From assembly GCA_946481225.1 (NCBI GenBank), contig CAMLNJ010000088.1:1-9082 (forward strand): a DNA stretch of 9,082 bases, read 5' to 3'. The position numbers and the translations under genes are program-made. Below the pieces are notes generated by a model. The model searched no databases. It saw only the letters and a list, made by a program, of their open reading frames with translations, and was not told the origin of the DNA. Shown here piece after piece: positions 1 to 6,446 of this stretch. Each line of letters opens with the position of its first letter. Position 1 is the first letter of the stretch. The DNA is from an uncultured Verrucomicrobiota bacterium (GTDB lineage Bacteria; Verrucomicrobiota; Verrucomicrobiae; Opitutales; Opitutaceae).

Positions 1-163
1 GCCGCAGAAAGACAATCAGCGCAAAAAAGACAGAAAATGGACTAAGCTTGGTGAACGGAAATTGGGAATTCCTCCGCGACCTTGGCATTCTTCTGGTTGC
101 CAGTCGGTTTTCTGGCTCGGGCTCTATCCTCTCGGCTGTGTTTTCACCCGGCTTGGGTCTGGC
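1..163. other. Intergenic left edge, no gene recognised
   Basis: This stretch is visibly richer in A and T than the rest of the window, especially bases 1-75. Short reading frames cross it, but none has a recognisable motif or a convincing start. It lies downstream of the minus-strand dehydrogenase. A small inverted repeat (GCCAG at 99-103, CTGGC at 112-116) is present, but no T-run follows it on either strand, so it is not called a terminator. The A/T-rich part may hold the promoter or end of a gene lying left of the window. Confidence 0.5.
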
Positions 164-1597
164 TTAGTCGGCGGGCACTAGGCGGATGATGCTGCCGGGG
201 TCGTTGACGGCGACCCAGATGCTGCCGTCGGGCGCGCACTGCACGTCGCGCAGGCGGCCGATGTCCTTGAGCACGACTTCCTGACTCACGACTTGGTCGC
301 CGTTGAGGACGAGGCGGCGGAGTTCCTGCTGCGCGAGTGCGCTGACGAAAAGGTTGCCGGTCCACTTCGGGAACAGCGTGCCTTCGTAGAAATCGATGCC
401 GCACACGGCGATCGAGGGCACCCAGTAGGTGACGGGCTGCTCCATGCCCGCGCGCGCGGTGTCGCCGGTGATGGGCGAGCCGTCGTAGTTCATGCCGTAG
501 GTGATGACGGGCCAGCCGTAGTTCACGCCGCGTTTGATCAGGTTGAGTTCGTCGCCGCCGCGCGGGCCGTGCTCGGTTTCCCAGAGCAGGCCGGTGCGCG
601 CGTCGAAGTCGAGGCCCTGCGGGTTGCGGTTGCCGTAGGTCCAGATCGAGGGGAACGCGCCGTGCGTGTTGACGAACGGATTGTCGGCCGGGATGCGGCC
701 GTCGTCGTGGATGCGGTGAATCTTGCCGTTGGGGCGCTTCAGGTCCTGGGCCTCGTTCATCGAGCCACGATCGCCGATGCCAAAGTAAAGGTAACCCTGG
801 TCGAAAACGAGGCGGGTGCCAAAGTGGACGCCGCCGCGTTTGTAGAGGGCTTTCGGGGCGCGGAAGATGTCTTCCTGGTCCATCCATTTTCCGTCGCGGA
901 TGCGGCCGCGCACGATGGCGGTCATGGCCGAGCCGTTTTCACCGGGGTCGCTGAAGGCGAGGTAGAGCCAGCCGTTGTCGGGCTTGGCGTAATCGGGGTG
1001 GGGGGCGACGATCATGAGGCCGCCCTGGCCTTGGGCCCAGACGCGCGGCGTTCCGGCGACGGGCTCGGGCAGGCGTTTGCCGTCGCGGATGACGAGAATG
1101 CGGCCGTCGCGCTCGGCGACGAGGACATCCTGGCCGCCCGGCAGGAAGGCGATGGACCACGGGACATCGAGGCCTCCGAGGACGGTTTCGACACGGAAGG
1201 TGGCGGCCTCGCTTTTCACGAGCTGGTTTTCGACCGGTTTGGCGTAGTCGGTTTTGGTTTCCTTGGCGCGGGTTTCCTTCTCGTGGATAAAGACGCTGAG
1301 GGCGCGGATGCGAGAGGCGTCGAGCACGGGGCCGAACGGGGGCATGCCGAGCTCGGGTTTTCCGGCGGTGATCATGCGGGCGAGATGCTCGTCGCCGCCG
1401 TCGCCGTGTTTCCAGACGCCGTCGATCAGGCTGCCGCCGGCGCCGCCCTCGAGGTTTTGTCCATGGCAGGAGGCGCAGAGCAGCGCGTAGAGCTTGGCGG
1501 AGTCGCGCGGGAGATCCTGCGCGGGGGCGAGGGCGGGCGCGAGGGCCAGCGAGGCGAGAAGGGCGGCGGCTGGCGTGAAGCGGGGTGAAGACGGCAT
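164..1597 (-). CDS. Cytochrome c / PQQ-dependent sugar dehydrogenase fusion, periplasmic
   Basis: This is probably a periplasmic quinoprotein that oxidises an aldose or similar sugar and passes electrons to its own haem; the substrate cannot be read from sequence. The 477-residue protein begins with a signal peptide (about residues 1-27, hydrophobic Ala/Leu core). A small cytochrome c domain follows, with haem motif CASCH at 40-44 and a likely axial Met at 84 (GMPP). From about 135 to the end is a glucose/sorbosone dehydrogenase beta-propeller: DVPWSIAF near 143, QGQGG near 188, GGVHFGTRL near 254, IGDRG near 273, RNPQG near 323 and TEHGPRGGDE near 340. His257 aligns with the catalytic His of soluble glucose dehydrogenase, and the Arg of RNPQG with its PQQ-binding Arg. 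The frame stays open upstream to 1738, but the ATG at 1597 was chosen because it starts directly with the signal peptide. No PQQ synthesis gene is in the window. The family call is firm. Confidence 0.9.
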   Translation of the reverse strand: MPSSPRFTPAAALLASLALAPALAPAQDLPRDSAKLYALLCASCHGQNLEGGAGGSLIDGVWKHGDGGDEHLARMITAGKPELGMPPFGPVLDASRIRALSVFIHEKETRAKETKTDYAKPVENQLVKSEAATFRVETVLGGLDVPWSIAFLPGGQDVLVAERDGRILVIRDGKRLPEPVAGTPRVWAQGQGGLMIVAPHPDYAKPDNGWLYLAFSDPGENGSAMTAIVRGRIRDGKWMDQEDIFRAPKALYKRGGVHFGTRLVFDQGYLYFGIGDRGSMNEAQDLKRPNGKIHRIHDDGRIPADNPFVNTHGAFPSIWTYGNRNPQGLDFDARTGLLWETEHGPRGGDELNLIKRGVNYGWPVITYGMNYDGSPITGDTARAGMEQPVTYWVPSIAVCGIDFYEGTLFPKWTGNLFVSALAQQELRRLVLNGDQVVSQEVVLKDIGRLRDVQCAPDGSIWVAVNDPGSIIRLVPAD

Positions 1598-1666
1598 GGG
1601 GCAGACGCATACGTGCCTGCGCTTGCGCCGCAAGGCGGGGCGCGCCTGAGTGCCGGTTTTTCCCCC
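1598..1666. promoter_or_regulatory. Divergent intergenic region, presumed promoters
   Basis: The 69 bp between the two divergent starts must carry or border the promoters of both the dehydrogenase and the DUF5069 gene, unless transcription starts inside the neighbouring gene. An inverted repeat CTTGC-gcc-GCAAG lies at 1622-1634 and could be a regulator site or simple GC-rich coincidence. No clear -35/-10 pair was found. Neither start codon has a Shine-Dalgarno sequence; both are preceded by C/T-rich DNA. Confidence 0.4.
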
Positions 1667-2128
1667 ATGCCTTCGAAACCCATTCCCGGCTCCACCGGCG
1701 AGGTGTTGACCTGCCTGCCTTCGCCTTATTTGCCGCACCCGGCCACGGGCCTGCTTTATCTGCCGCGTTTCCTAGCCAAGTGTCGCTACGCCAAGGAGCA
1801 CGGGGCGTTGCCGAAGAGTTATGCCAAGAACTACAAGCGCGGGCTGGACCGCTTCCTGTGCATGCACCTTGGCATAGATCCGGCCGCGGTGGAAAAGATC
1901 GTGCACGAGAGCGCGACGGAAACAGAAGTGGAGGAAAAGCTAAAGGGGCTGCTTCCGGCCGACGTGCGCGCGATCAAGTGGAACCGCGAACTCGTGCAAA
2001 AAGGCATGAGCGAAGAGGGGCGGAAGTTTCTCGCCGAAGCGCTCACCGCGATGGGCTGCGCGGACCGGATCGGGCAGATCGTCAGCGTGCCGGACTTGAT
2101 CGACTTCGACGAGGGTCGGATCGAGTAA
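1667..2128 (+). CDS. DUF5069 family protein
   Basis: A 153-residue soluble protein with no signal peptide or membrane segment. It resembles the DUF5069 family, a small group of unknown function common in Verrucomicrobiota and relatives. Signs are the N-terminal stretch LYLPRFLAKCR (about 37-47), a helix rich in Lys and Arg, the GLDRFLCMHLGID region (about 65-77) and the following acidic helix (ETEVEEKL). The frame is open from an ATG at 1613, but the 18 extra residues look non-homologous, so the ATG at 1667 is preferred; that gives the usual family length of about 150. It lies 60 bp upstream of rlmN on the same strand and could be co-transcribed with it. No function is assigned. The family call rests on recognition of the pattern without a search. 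Confidence 0.75.
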   Translation: MPSKPIPGSTGEVLTCLPSPYLPHPATGLLYLPRFLAKCRYAKEHGALPKSYAKNYKRGLDRFLCMHLGIDPAAVEKIVHESATETEVEEKLKGLLPADVRAIKWNRELVQKGMSEEGRKFLAEALTAMGCADRIGQIVSVPDLIDFDEGRIE

Positions 2129-2188
2129 GCGAGAACCGCGCTTGAGGAACCGCGCCCCGGCCGGTTCTACATAGCCTGAATCCAAGCC

Positions 2189-3331
2189 ATGTCCGAAGCC
2201 GCCGAAAAAACCGCCCGTCCGCATTTGCTCGGGCTCACTCGCTCCGAACTCGCGGAGCGCGCGGTCGAGTGGGGCTTCGCGCGCGTGCATGCGGCGTCGC
2301 TTTGGAACGAGCTTTACCTGCAAGGGCGGCGCGCGCCCTCGGAGTTTGTTCCGCACGACCAGATGCCGGCGCGTTTTCTCGATCGCGTGTTCGCGGAGTG
2401 CGATTTCGATTTCCCGGTCGTGGCGCGCGAGACGCATTCGGCGGACGGGTTCACCCGGAAATATCTGCTCGGGCTCAAGGACGCGCACCGGATCGAGACG
2501 GTGTTGATGCGCTACAGCGGGCGCACGACGGCCTGCGTGAGCTCGCAGGTGGGCTGCGCGATGGGCTGCGTGTTTTGCGCGACGGGACAGATGGGCTACA
2601 CGCGCCACCTCACGGCGGCGGAGATCGTGGCGCAGGCGCTGCACGTGGATCGCGTGCTGCGCGCGACGGCGGAGTCGGATCCGCAGGCGGGCGGCGCCAC
2701 GCCCGCGCTGGCGGAGCCGGACCATGCCTCGCCGCACCATCGGCACGAGCGGCTGCGCAACATCGTGTTCATGGGCATGGGCGAGCCGCTGCACAATTAC
2801 GACGCGGTGATGCAGGCGATAGACATCCTGCGCGATTCGGCGGGGCTGGCGCTCGGCGCGCAAAAAATCTCGGTCTCGACCGTGGGCGTGGCGCCGGGCA
2901 TCCGGAGGCTCGCCGCGGAGCGACGGCCGGTGCATCTGGCGGTCTCGCTGCACGGGGCGACGCAGGAGGAGCGCGCGGCGCTCGTGCCGGCGGCGCGGAA
3001 GTGGAAACTCGACGAGCTGATGGACGCGTGCCGCGAATACACGGCGACGCTCGGGCGGCGGATCTTCTTCGAGTGGACTTTGATCGAAGGGAAAAACGAC
3101 GGCGCGGAGCACGCGCATGCGGTCGGGGCGCTGCTCAAGGGCATCCCGGCGCAGGTGAACCTGATTCCGTTGAACCCGACGGTCGGCTACGACGGCCAGC
3201 CGACGCGGCCGGCCGGGGCGCGCGGTTTTCAGGACGTGTTGGCCACCTATGGCATACCTTGCACGGTGCGCCAGCGGCGCGGCATCGACATCGCGGCGGG
3301 CTGCGGGCAGCTGGCGGTGGCGGAGCGGTGA
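2189..3331 (+). CDS. rlmN: Dual-specificity RNA methyltransferase RlmN
   Basis: Radical-SAM enzyme that makes 2-methyladenosine at A2503 of 23S rRNA and, in studied bacteria, at A37 of some tRNAs, in the cytoplasm. The 380-residue protein carries the 4Fe-4S motif CAMGCVFC (Cys123, 127, 130), the SAM-binding GMGEP at 196-200, and the two catalytic cysteines expected from E. coli RlmN: Cys116 (seven residues before the cluster) and Cys372 (GCGQL near the C-terminus). RRGIDIAAGCGQL at 363-375 is a typical RlmN ending. The N-terminal helical domain is present, so the protein looks complete and active. Compared with the E. coli enzyme it has about 20 extra residues at roughly 159-188, between the cluster and GMGEP, including a His-rich stretch. 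The upstream 60 bp show no Shine-Dalgarno sequence. It probably forms a pair with the DUF5069 gene before it. Confidence 0.96.
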   Translation: MSEAAEKTARPHLLGLTRSELAERAVEWGFARVHAASLWNELYLQGRRAPSEFVPHDQMPARFLDRVFAECDFDFPVVARETHSADGFTRKYLLGLKDAHRIETVLMRYSGRTTACVSSQVGCAMGCVFCATGQMGYTRHLTAAEIVAQALHVDRVLRATAESDPQAGGATPALAEPDHASPHHRHERLRNIVFMGMGEPLHNYDAVMQAIDILRDSAGLALGAQKISVSTVGVAPGIRRLAAERRPVHLAVSLHGATQEERAALVPAARKWKLDELMDACREYTATLGRRIFFEWTLIEGKNDGAEHAHAVGALLKGIPAQVNLIPLNPTVGYDGQPTRPAGARGFQDVLATYGIPCTVRQRRGIDIAAGCGQLAVAER

Positions 3332-3346
3332 GAAAACGGCGGCCAC

Positions 3347-3361
3347 GGAGGCCCGCCCTCC
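3347..3361. terminator. Possible weak terminator hairpin between convergent genes
   Basis: GGAGG (3347-3351) and CCTCC (3357-3361) form a 5-bp stem with a 5-base loop, between the stop of rlmN (3331) and the stop of the opposing transglycosylase gene (3378). The site and symmetry suit termination of both convergent transcripts. No clear T-run follows on either strand, so an intrinsic terminator is only a guess. Confidence 0.25.
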
Positions 3362-3377
3362 ATTCAAAAGGAAGATG

Positions 3378-4409
3378 TCACGACTGCGGAGTCGGCGCGC
3401 GCAGCTCGGCGGGGCCGATGCCTTCGCGGACTTTTATCGTGGCGAGGACGCGGGGGACGTAGAAACGCGTCACGACGGGGAGATGGCGGGCGATGGAAGC
3501 GAAGTCGGCGGCGTCGCGGCGCTGGAGTTCGCGGGCGACGCGGCTCTCGCCGGCGTTGTAGGCGGCGAGGGCGAGGGGCCAGTCGCCGAAGCGCTCGTGG
3601 AGGTAGCGGAGGTAGGATGCCGCCGCCCGGGCGCTGCGCACCGGTTGGACGCGTTCCTCGGGCCGCAGGCCGAGCCCGCGGGCGGTGTCGGGCATGAGCT
3701 GAAAAAGGCCGCGTTCGCCGGAAGTGCCGCGGGCGCGGGGGTCGAAGGCGCTTTCGGTCTCGGCGATCCAGACCAGTTCGGGCGGGATGCCCTCGGCGAC
3801 GAAGGCGGCGCGGAGACGGGGAAGATAGTGGTCGGCCCGGCTGGGGCGGGGGCGTTCGGCGACGCGTTCCAGCCAGAGATCGTAATACGGCACGTGGACG
3901 CGGGGCGAGGGCCGGGGAGGCGGGGGAACGAACATCGGAGCCGGGCGCCTTCGCGCGGCGTCCGCGGCCTCGGCTTCGTCGAGCCGGTTTTGCAGCCAGG
4001 CGGCGTAGTCCTCGGAGCCTGGCCGGGCGCGGAGCGAAGCGACGGCGCGGCGGGCGGCGGGGGCGAATGCGGCGAGTTCGTCGAGATCGTCGGACTGTCC
4101 GGCGGAGCAGAGGCGTTGGACGAGGGTGGCGAACTCCTCGGGCGGAAGCAGCTCGTGTTTTTCCTTGGAGGCATCCGGCGCGAGGTTGTCCCAAAGCGAT
4201 TGGGCGAGGGAGTGGAGTCTGGCTGCGTTGCCGGCGGCGGGCGCCGTGTCCGGAGACGGCAGCGTGGCGGGAGCGGGTTTAGCCGGCAGCGAAAAGGTCA
4301 CGGCGCAGAGAACGGGGCTCGTGTCCGCCCGAAGCGGCGCCGTCACGGCGGTCAGGACGAGGCACGATAGGATCCCGGCGACCGTCGGATTGGTATCGCG
4401 GGAGTTCAT
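3378..4409 (-). CDS. Lytic transglycosylase (SLT domain), exported
   Basis: Probably cleaves the MurNAc-GlcNAc bond of peptidoglycan in the periplasm, forming a 1,6-anhydro end, for wall turnover or remodelling. The 343-residue protein starts with a signal peptide (hydrophobic about 11-24, likely cut after PLRA near 28). The middle (about 30-170) is Ala/Pro-rich, with no known domain and a PPPPRPSP linker near 162. The catalytic SLT (family 1) domain occupies about 192-325: the ETES motif with catalytic Glu219, GLFQLMPDTARGLGL at 234-248, AAYNAGESRV at 282-291 and the closing ETRFYVP-like TRFYVPRVLA at 314-323. The motifs are nearest to MltD-type enzymes, but the C-terminal LysM repeats of MltD are absent. 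The Cys at 16 lacks a lipobox context. The gene is alone on its strand, converging on rlmN and divergent from miaB. Confidence 0.9.
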   Translation of the reverse strand: MNSRDTNPTVAGILSCLVLTAVTAPLRADTSPVLCAVTFSLPAKPAPATLPSPDTAPAAGNAARLHSLAQSLWDNLAPDASKEKHELLPPEEFATLVQRLCSAGQSDDLDELAAFAPAARRAVASLRARPGSEDYAAWLQNRLDEAEAADAARRRPAPMFVPPPPRPSPRVHVPYYDLWLERVAERPRPSRADHYLPRLRAAFVAEGIPPELVWIAETESAFDPRARGTSGERGLFQLMPDTARGLGLRPEERVQPVRSARAAASYLRYLHERFGDWPLALAAYNAGESRVARELQRRDAADFASIARHLPVVTRFYVPRVLATIKVREGIGPAELRAPTPQS

Positions 4410-4612
4410 GGTGCGGCGTCATTTCTGAACTGGAAGAAGCGACGCGACGGGCGCGGCGCTTGAACTAGATCATGTCGGGGCGACGATATTGCCCGGCCGC
4501 GGCCCCGGCCGGAACGGGGCGGGGCTCAGTCATGGGTGTCGGGGATTCCACTCCCGGCGCAAACCGGGGTTGCGGAGCGGCGAAAGGTTCCGCATGGGTT
4601 CCCGTTCACCGA
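4410..4612. promoter_or_regulatory. 203-bp divergent intergenic region upstream of miaB
   Basis: This region separates the minus-strand transglycosylase from miaB and should hold promoters for both. Seen directly: a 10-bp palindrome GGCCGCGGCC at 4495-4504 inside a very GC-rich patch, and a possible hairpin GCGGA (4572-4576) with TCCGC (4589-4593) just before miaB. A weak sigma70-like pair is TTGAAC at 4460-4465 with GATATT at 4485-4490; the 19-bp spacer is longer than ideal. The miaB frame is open through part of this region from an ATG at 4472, but that extension does not look like protein of the family. No small gene was recognised. Confidence 0.35.
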
Positions 4613-5980
4613 ATGAACCGCGTCTACATCAAGACCTACGGTTGCCAGATGAACGAGCGCGACAGCGAGGCTGTCGCGGCGATGCTGCGCGGCCGGGGCT
4701 ATCGTATCGTCCAGAGCGAGGACGACTGCGACATCATGCTTTTGAACACCTGCTCGGTGCGCGACGCGGCCGAGCAAAAGGCCTTGGGCAAGGCGGGTTA
4801 CGCCGCGCAGCGCAAGAAGCGCAACCCGGACTTCGTGCTCGGTATCCTCGGCTGCATGGCGCAGAATCGCGGCGCGGAGATTTTGGAGCGTTTGCCGGAC
4901 GTGGACCTCGTTATCGGCACGCAGAAGTTCCACCAGGTGCCGGGTTATCTGGATAACATCCGGGCGGCGCGCGAGGCGGGGCTGCCGGTGGGCAGCAGCA
5001 TCGTGGACATCGCGGAGGAGGCGGGGTCGCAAAACACGATTCGCGAGCACCTCGAGCCGGAGGTCGACGCGACGCCGCAGATAACGGCCTTTGTTTCGAT
5101 CCAGCAGGGCTGCAACATGGACTGCGCCTTCTGCATCGTGCCGAAGACGCGGGGCGACGAGCGCTCGCGGCCGATGGAGGACATCGTGGCGGAGTGCCGG
5201 GCGCTGGCGGCGCGCGGCGTGCGCGAGATCACGTTGCTCGGGCAGATCGTCACCTCCTACGGGCGGCGCGACTACACCCACACCGACGGCGTCTCGCCCT
5301 TCGTGCAGCTGCTCGAGAAGATCCATGAGATCGAGGGCATCGCGCGCATCCGGTTCACCTCGCCGCACCCGCGCGGCTTCAAGCAGGACCTCGTGGACGC
5401 CTACGCGCGCCTGCCGAAGCTGTGCCCCTACGTCCACCTGCCGCTGCAGAGCGGGAGCAACCGCATCCTGAAGGCGATGAACCGGCCGTATTCGCGGGAA
5501 CGTTACAAGGAGATCGTGGACGCGCTGCGCGCCTCGCGGCCGGGCATGTATTTTTCGACGGACGTGATCGTGGGTTTTCCCGGCGAGACCGAGGAGGAGT
5601 TTCTCCAGACGAAGGAGCTGTTTGAGGCCTGCGACTACGACATGGCCTACATCTTCAAGTATTCGATCCGCACGGGCACGCCGGCGGCGGAGCTGGGCGA
5701 CCAGATTCCCGACGAGGTGAAGGAGCGCCGCAACCAGGAGCTGCTCGAGGTGCTGAAGCGCAATTCGGAGCGCCGCACGGCGACGCTGGTCGGCACCGTC
5801 GAGGAAGTCCTTGTCGACGGGCCGGACAAGACCGGCGAGCGTTTCACGGGCCGCACGCCGGGCAACCGGGTGTGCGTGTTCGACGCGAATCCGCGGCTCG
5901 TCGGGCAGATCGTGCCGTTGAAGATCACGCGGGCGAGCGTGAGCACGCTGTATGGGGAGCTGGTCCTGGCGGGGGCGTAA
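4613..5980 (+). CDS. miaB: tRNA-2-methylthio-N6-dimethylallyladenosine synthase MiaB
   Basis: Radical-SAM methylthiotransferase that converts i6A37 to ms2i6A37 in tRNAs reading codons starting with U, which stabilises codon-anticodon pairing. The 455-residue protein has all three expected parts. The N-terminal methylthiotransferase domain carries cluster cysteines Cys11 (TYGCQMN), Cys47 (NTCSVRD) and Cys81 (LGCMAQ). The radical-SAM core has CNMDCAFC (Cys167, 171, 174), then KTRGDERSRP, LPLQSGS near 276 and GFPGET near 321. A C-terminal TRAM RNA-binding domain spans about 388-452. The start MNRVYIKTYGCQMN is the classic family start, so 4613 is preferred over the in-frame ATG at 4472. One variation is GQIVTSYG at 210-217 where many homologues have GQNVNSY. 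CNMDCAFCIVP and the TRAM domain favour MiaB over MtaB or RimO. It heads the plus-strand run ending in gmk. Confidence 0.95.
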   Translation: MNRVYIKTYGCQMNERDSEAVAAMLRGRGYRIVQSEDDCDIMLLNTCSVRDAAEQKALGKAGYAAQRKKRNPDFVLGILGCMAQNRGAEILERLPDVDLVIGTQKFHQVPGYLDNIRAAREAGLPVGSSIVDIAEEAGSQNTIREHLEPEVDATPQITAFVSIQQGCNMDCAFCIVPKTRGDERSRPMEDIVAECRALAARGVREITLLGQIVTSYGRRDYTHTDGVSPFVQLLEKIHEIEGIARIRFTSPHPRGFKQDLVDAYARLPKLCPYVHLPLQSGSNRILKAMNRPYSRERYKEIVDALRASRPGMYFSTDVIVGFPGETEEEFLQTKELFEACDYDMAYIFKYSIRTGTPAAELGDQIPDEVKERRNQELLEVLKRNSERRTATLVGTVEEVLVDGPDKTGERFTGRTPGNRVCVFDANPRLVGQIVPLKITRASVSTLYGELVLAGA

Positions 5981-5986
5981 TCGAGG

Positions 5987-6016
5987 AAATCTTTCTCTTT
6001 TTCTTAATCTTTCTCT
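5987..6016 (+). repeat. Left end repeats: two direct copies of AATCTTTCTCT
   Basis: AATCTTTCTCT occurs at 5988-5998 and again at 6006-6016, 18 bp apart start to start. Both copies are inverted relative to the AGAGAAAGA copies at the other end of the block. The tract from 5991 to 6048, up to the IVP start codon, is almost wholly C and T. Confidence 0.85.
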
Positions 6017-6049
6017 GTCTCCCCGTCCTTGTTTCCCGTTTTTTCCGCG

Positions 6050-6421
6050 ATGCGCCGCTCCTTTGATCACGAAAAGCTCAAGGCTTACAACGAGGCGGTG
6101 GCATTTGTCGGGTGGGCGGGGCCTTTGTTGGATGAGTTGCCGGCGAAGCTGGCGGCTCGAGATCAGCTTGATCGCGCGTCCACCAGCATCGTGTTGAACA
6201 TAGCCGAGGGTAACGGGAAGCGTTCGCATCCCGAGCGATGCCGCTTCTTTGACATCGCGCGCGGATCCACGGTCGAGTGCGCGGCCTGCCTGGATGTCCT
6301 GGTTGCCCGGAGAAAATTGGCCGCGGAAAAGGCCGAAGAAGGAAAGGGCAAGCTGGTCGAGGTCGTATCAATGATCGCCGGTTTAATCGCTCGGTTCTCG
6401 CCGGAAGGGGAGAAAGAGTAA
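6050..6421 (+). CDS. Four-helix-bundle protein, 23S rRNA intervening-sequence (S23/IVP) family
   Basis: A 123-residue protein of the family first seen encoded inside 23S rRNA intervening sequences (Leptospira, Coxiella) and structurally related to the Avd accessory protein of diversity-generating retroelements. These form four-helix bundles, often pentameric, with a basic surface; the cellular role of stand-alone members is unknown. Family signature: STSIVLNIAEGNGKRS (about 44-59), FFDIARGSTVE (66-76) and the helix ECAACLDVLVARRK after it. The length is typical. The ATG at 6050 was chosen because MRRSFDHEKLKAY matches the usual family start; an in-frame ATG at 6029 adds only seven residues. 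Here the gene is not in an rRNA gene; it lies between miaB and a membrane-protein gene. Inverted repeats surround it and the right repeat begins within its last codons. No reverse transcriptase is near. Confidence 0.9.
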   Translation: MRRSFDHEKLKAYNEAVAFVGWAGPLLDELPAKLAARDQLDRASTSIVLNIAEGNGKRSHPERCRFFDIARGSTVECAACLDVLVARRKLAAEKAEEGKGKLVEVVSMIAGLIARFSPEGEKE

Positions 6422-6446
6422 GAGAAAGAATTTTAGAGAAAGATTT
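6410..6446 (+). repeat. Right end repeats: three AGAAAGA copies
   Basis: The core AGAAAGA occurs at 6411-6417, 6423-6429 and 6437-6443; the second and third extend to AGAGAAAGA (6421-6429, 6435-6443). The first copy lies inside the last codons of the IVP gene, giving its Gly-Glu-Lys-Glu ending. The last copy plus TTT is the perfect inverse of the left end at 5987-5998. Confidence 0.85.

Larger units (their letters stand above)
5987..6446 (+). mobile_element. Candidate 460-bp cassette with inverted-repeat ends carrying an S23/IVP gene
   Basis: The block is bounded by a perfect 12-bp inverted repeat: AAATCTTTCTCT at 5987-5998 and its reverse complement AGAGAAAGATTT at 6435-6446. The only gene inside is the four-helix IVP-family gene (6050-6421). 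The left end lies 6 bp after the miaB stop and the right end 5 bp before the next start, so it fits exactly in an intergenic gap. The gene looks more A/T-rich in codon use (TTG, ATA, GGT, GAT) than its very GC-rich neighbours, which hints at separate origin. There is no transposase and no evident target-site duplication (flanks TCGAGG and TTCCC differ). Calling it mobile is therefore an inference; a local RNA structure around a resident gene is the main alternative. Confidence 0.4.

Noticed and set aside
99..116. Terminator hairpin after the dehydrogenase gene
   Set aside because: The 5-bp stem has an 8-base loop and no T-run on either strand.
293..1588. Plus-strand open frame of 431 codons opposite the dehydrogenase gene
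   Set aside because: It is a mirror frame of a very GC-rich gene with clear haem and propeller motifs on the other strand; its own translation is low-complexity Ala/Val/Gly/Asp without motifs.
1940..3367. Minus-strand open frame of 475 codons opposite rlmN
   Set aside because: Arg-rich shadow of rlmN, whose cysteine motifs are unambiguous.
3249..4370. Plus-strand open frame of 373 codons opposite the lytic transglycosylase
   Set aside because: Gly-rich shadow; the real gene has the SLT catalytic motifs on the minus strand.
4362..4409. Lipoprotein signal in the transglycosylase (Cys at residue 16)
   Set aside because: The residues before the Cys (Ile-Leu-Ser) do not fit the lipobox; an ordinary signal peptide cut near residue 28 fits better.
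4526..6229. Minus-strand open frame of 567 codons opposite miaB
   Set aside because: Arg/His/Leu-rich translation without motifs, lying across miaB and the IVP gene; typical antisense shadow at high GC.
5987..6446. Diversity-generating retroelement accessory (Avd) gene
   Set aside because: No reverse transcriptase, template repeat or variable repeat is present; only the fold family is shared.
5987..6446. Classical insertion sequence
   Set aside because: No transposase gene and no visible target-site duplication; only a cassette with inverted ends can be claimed.
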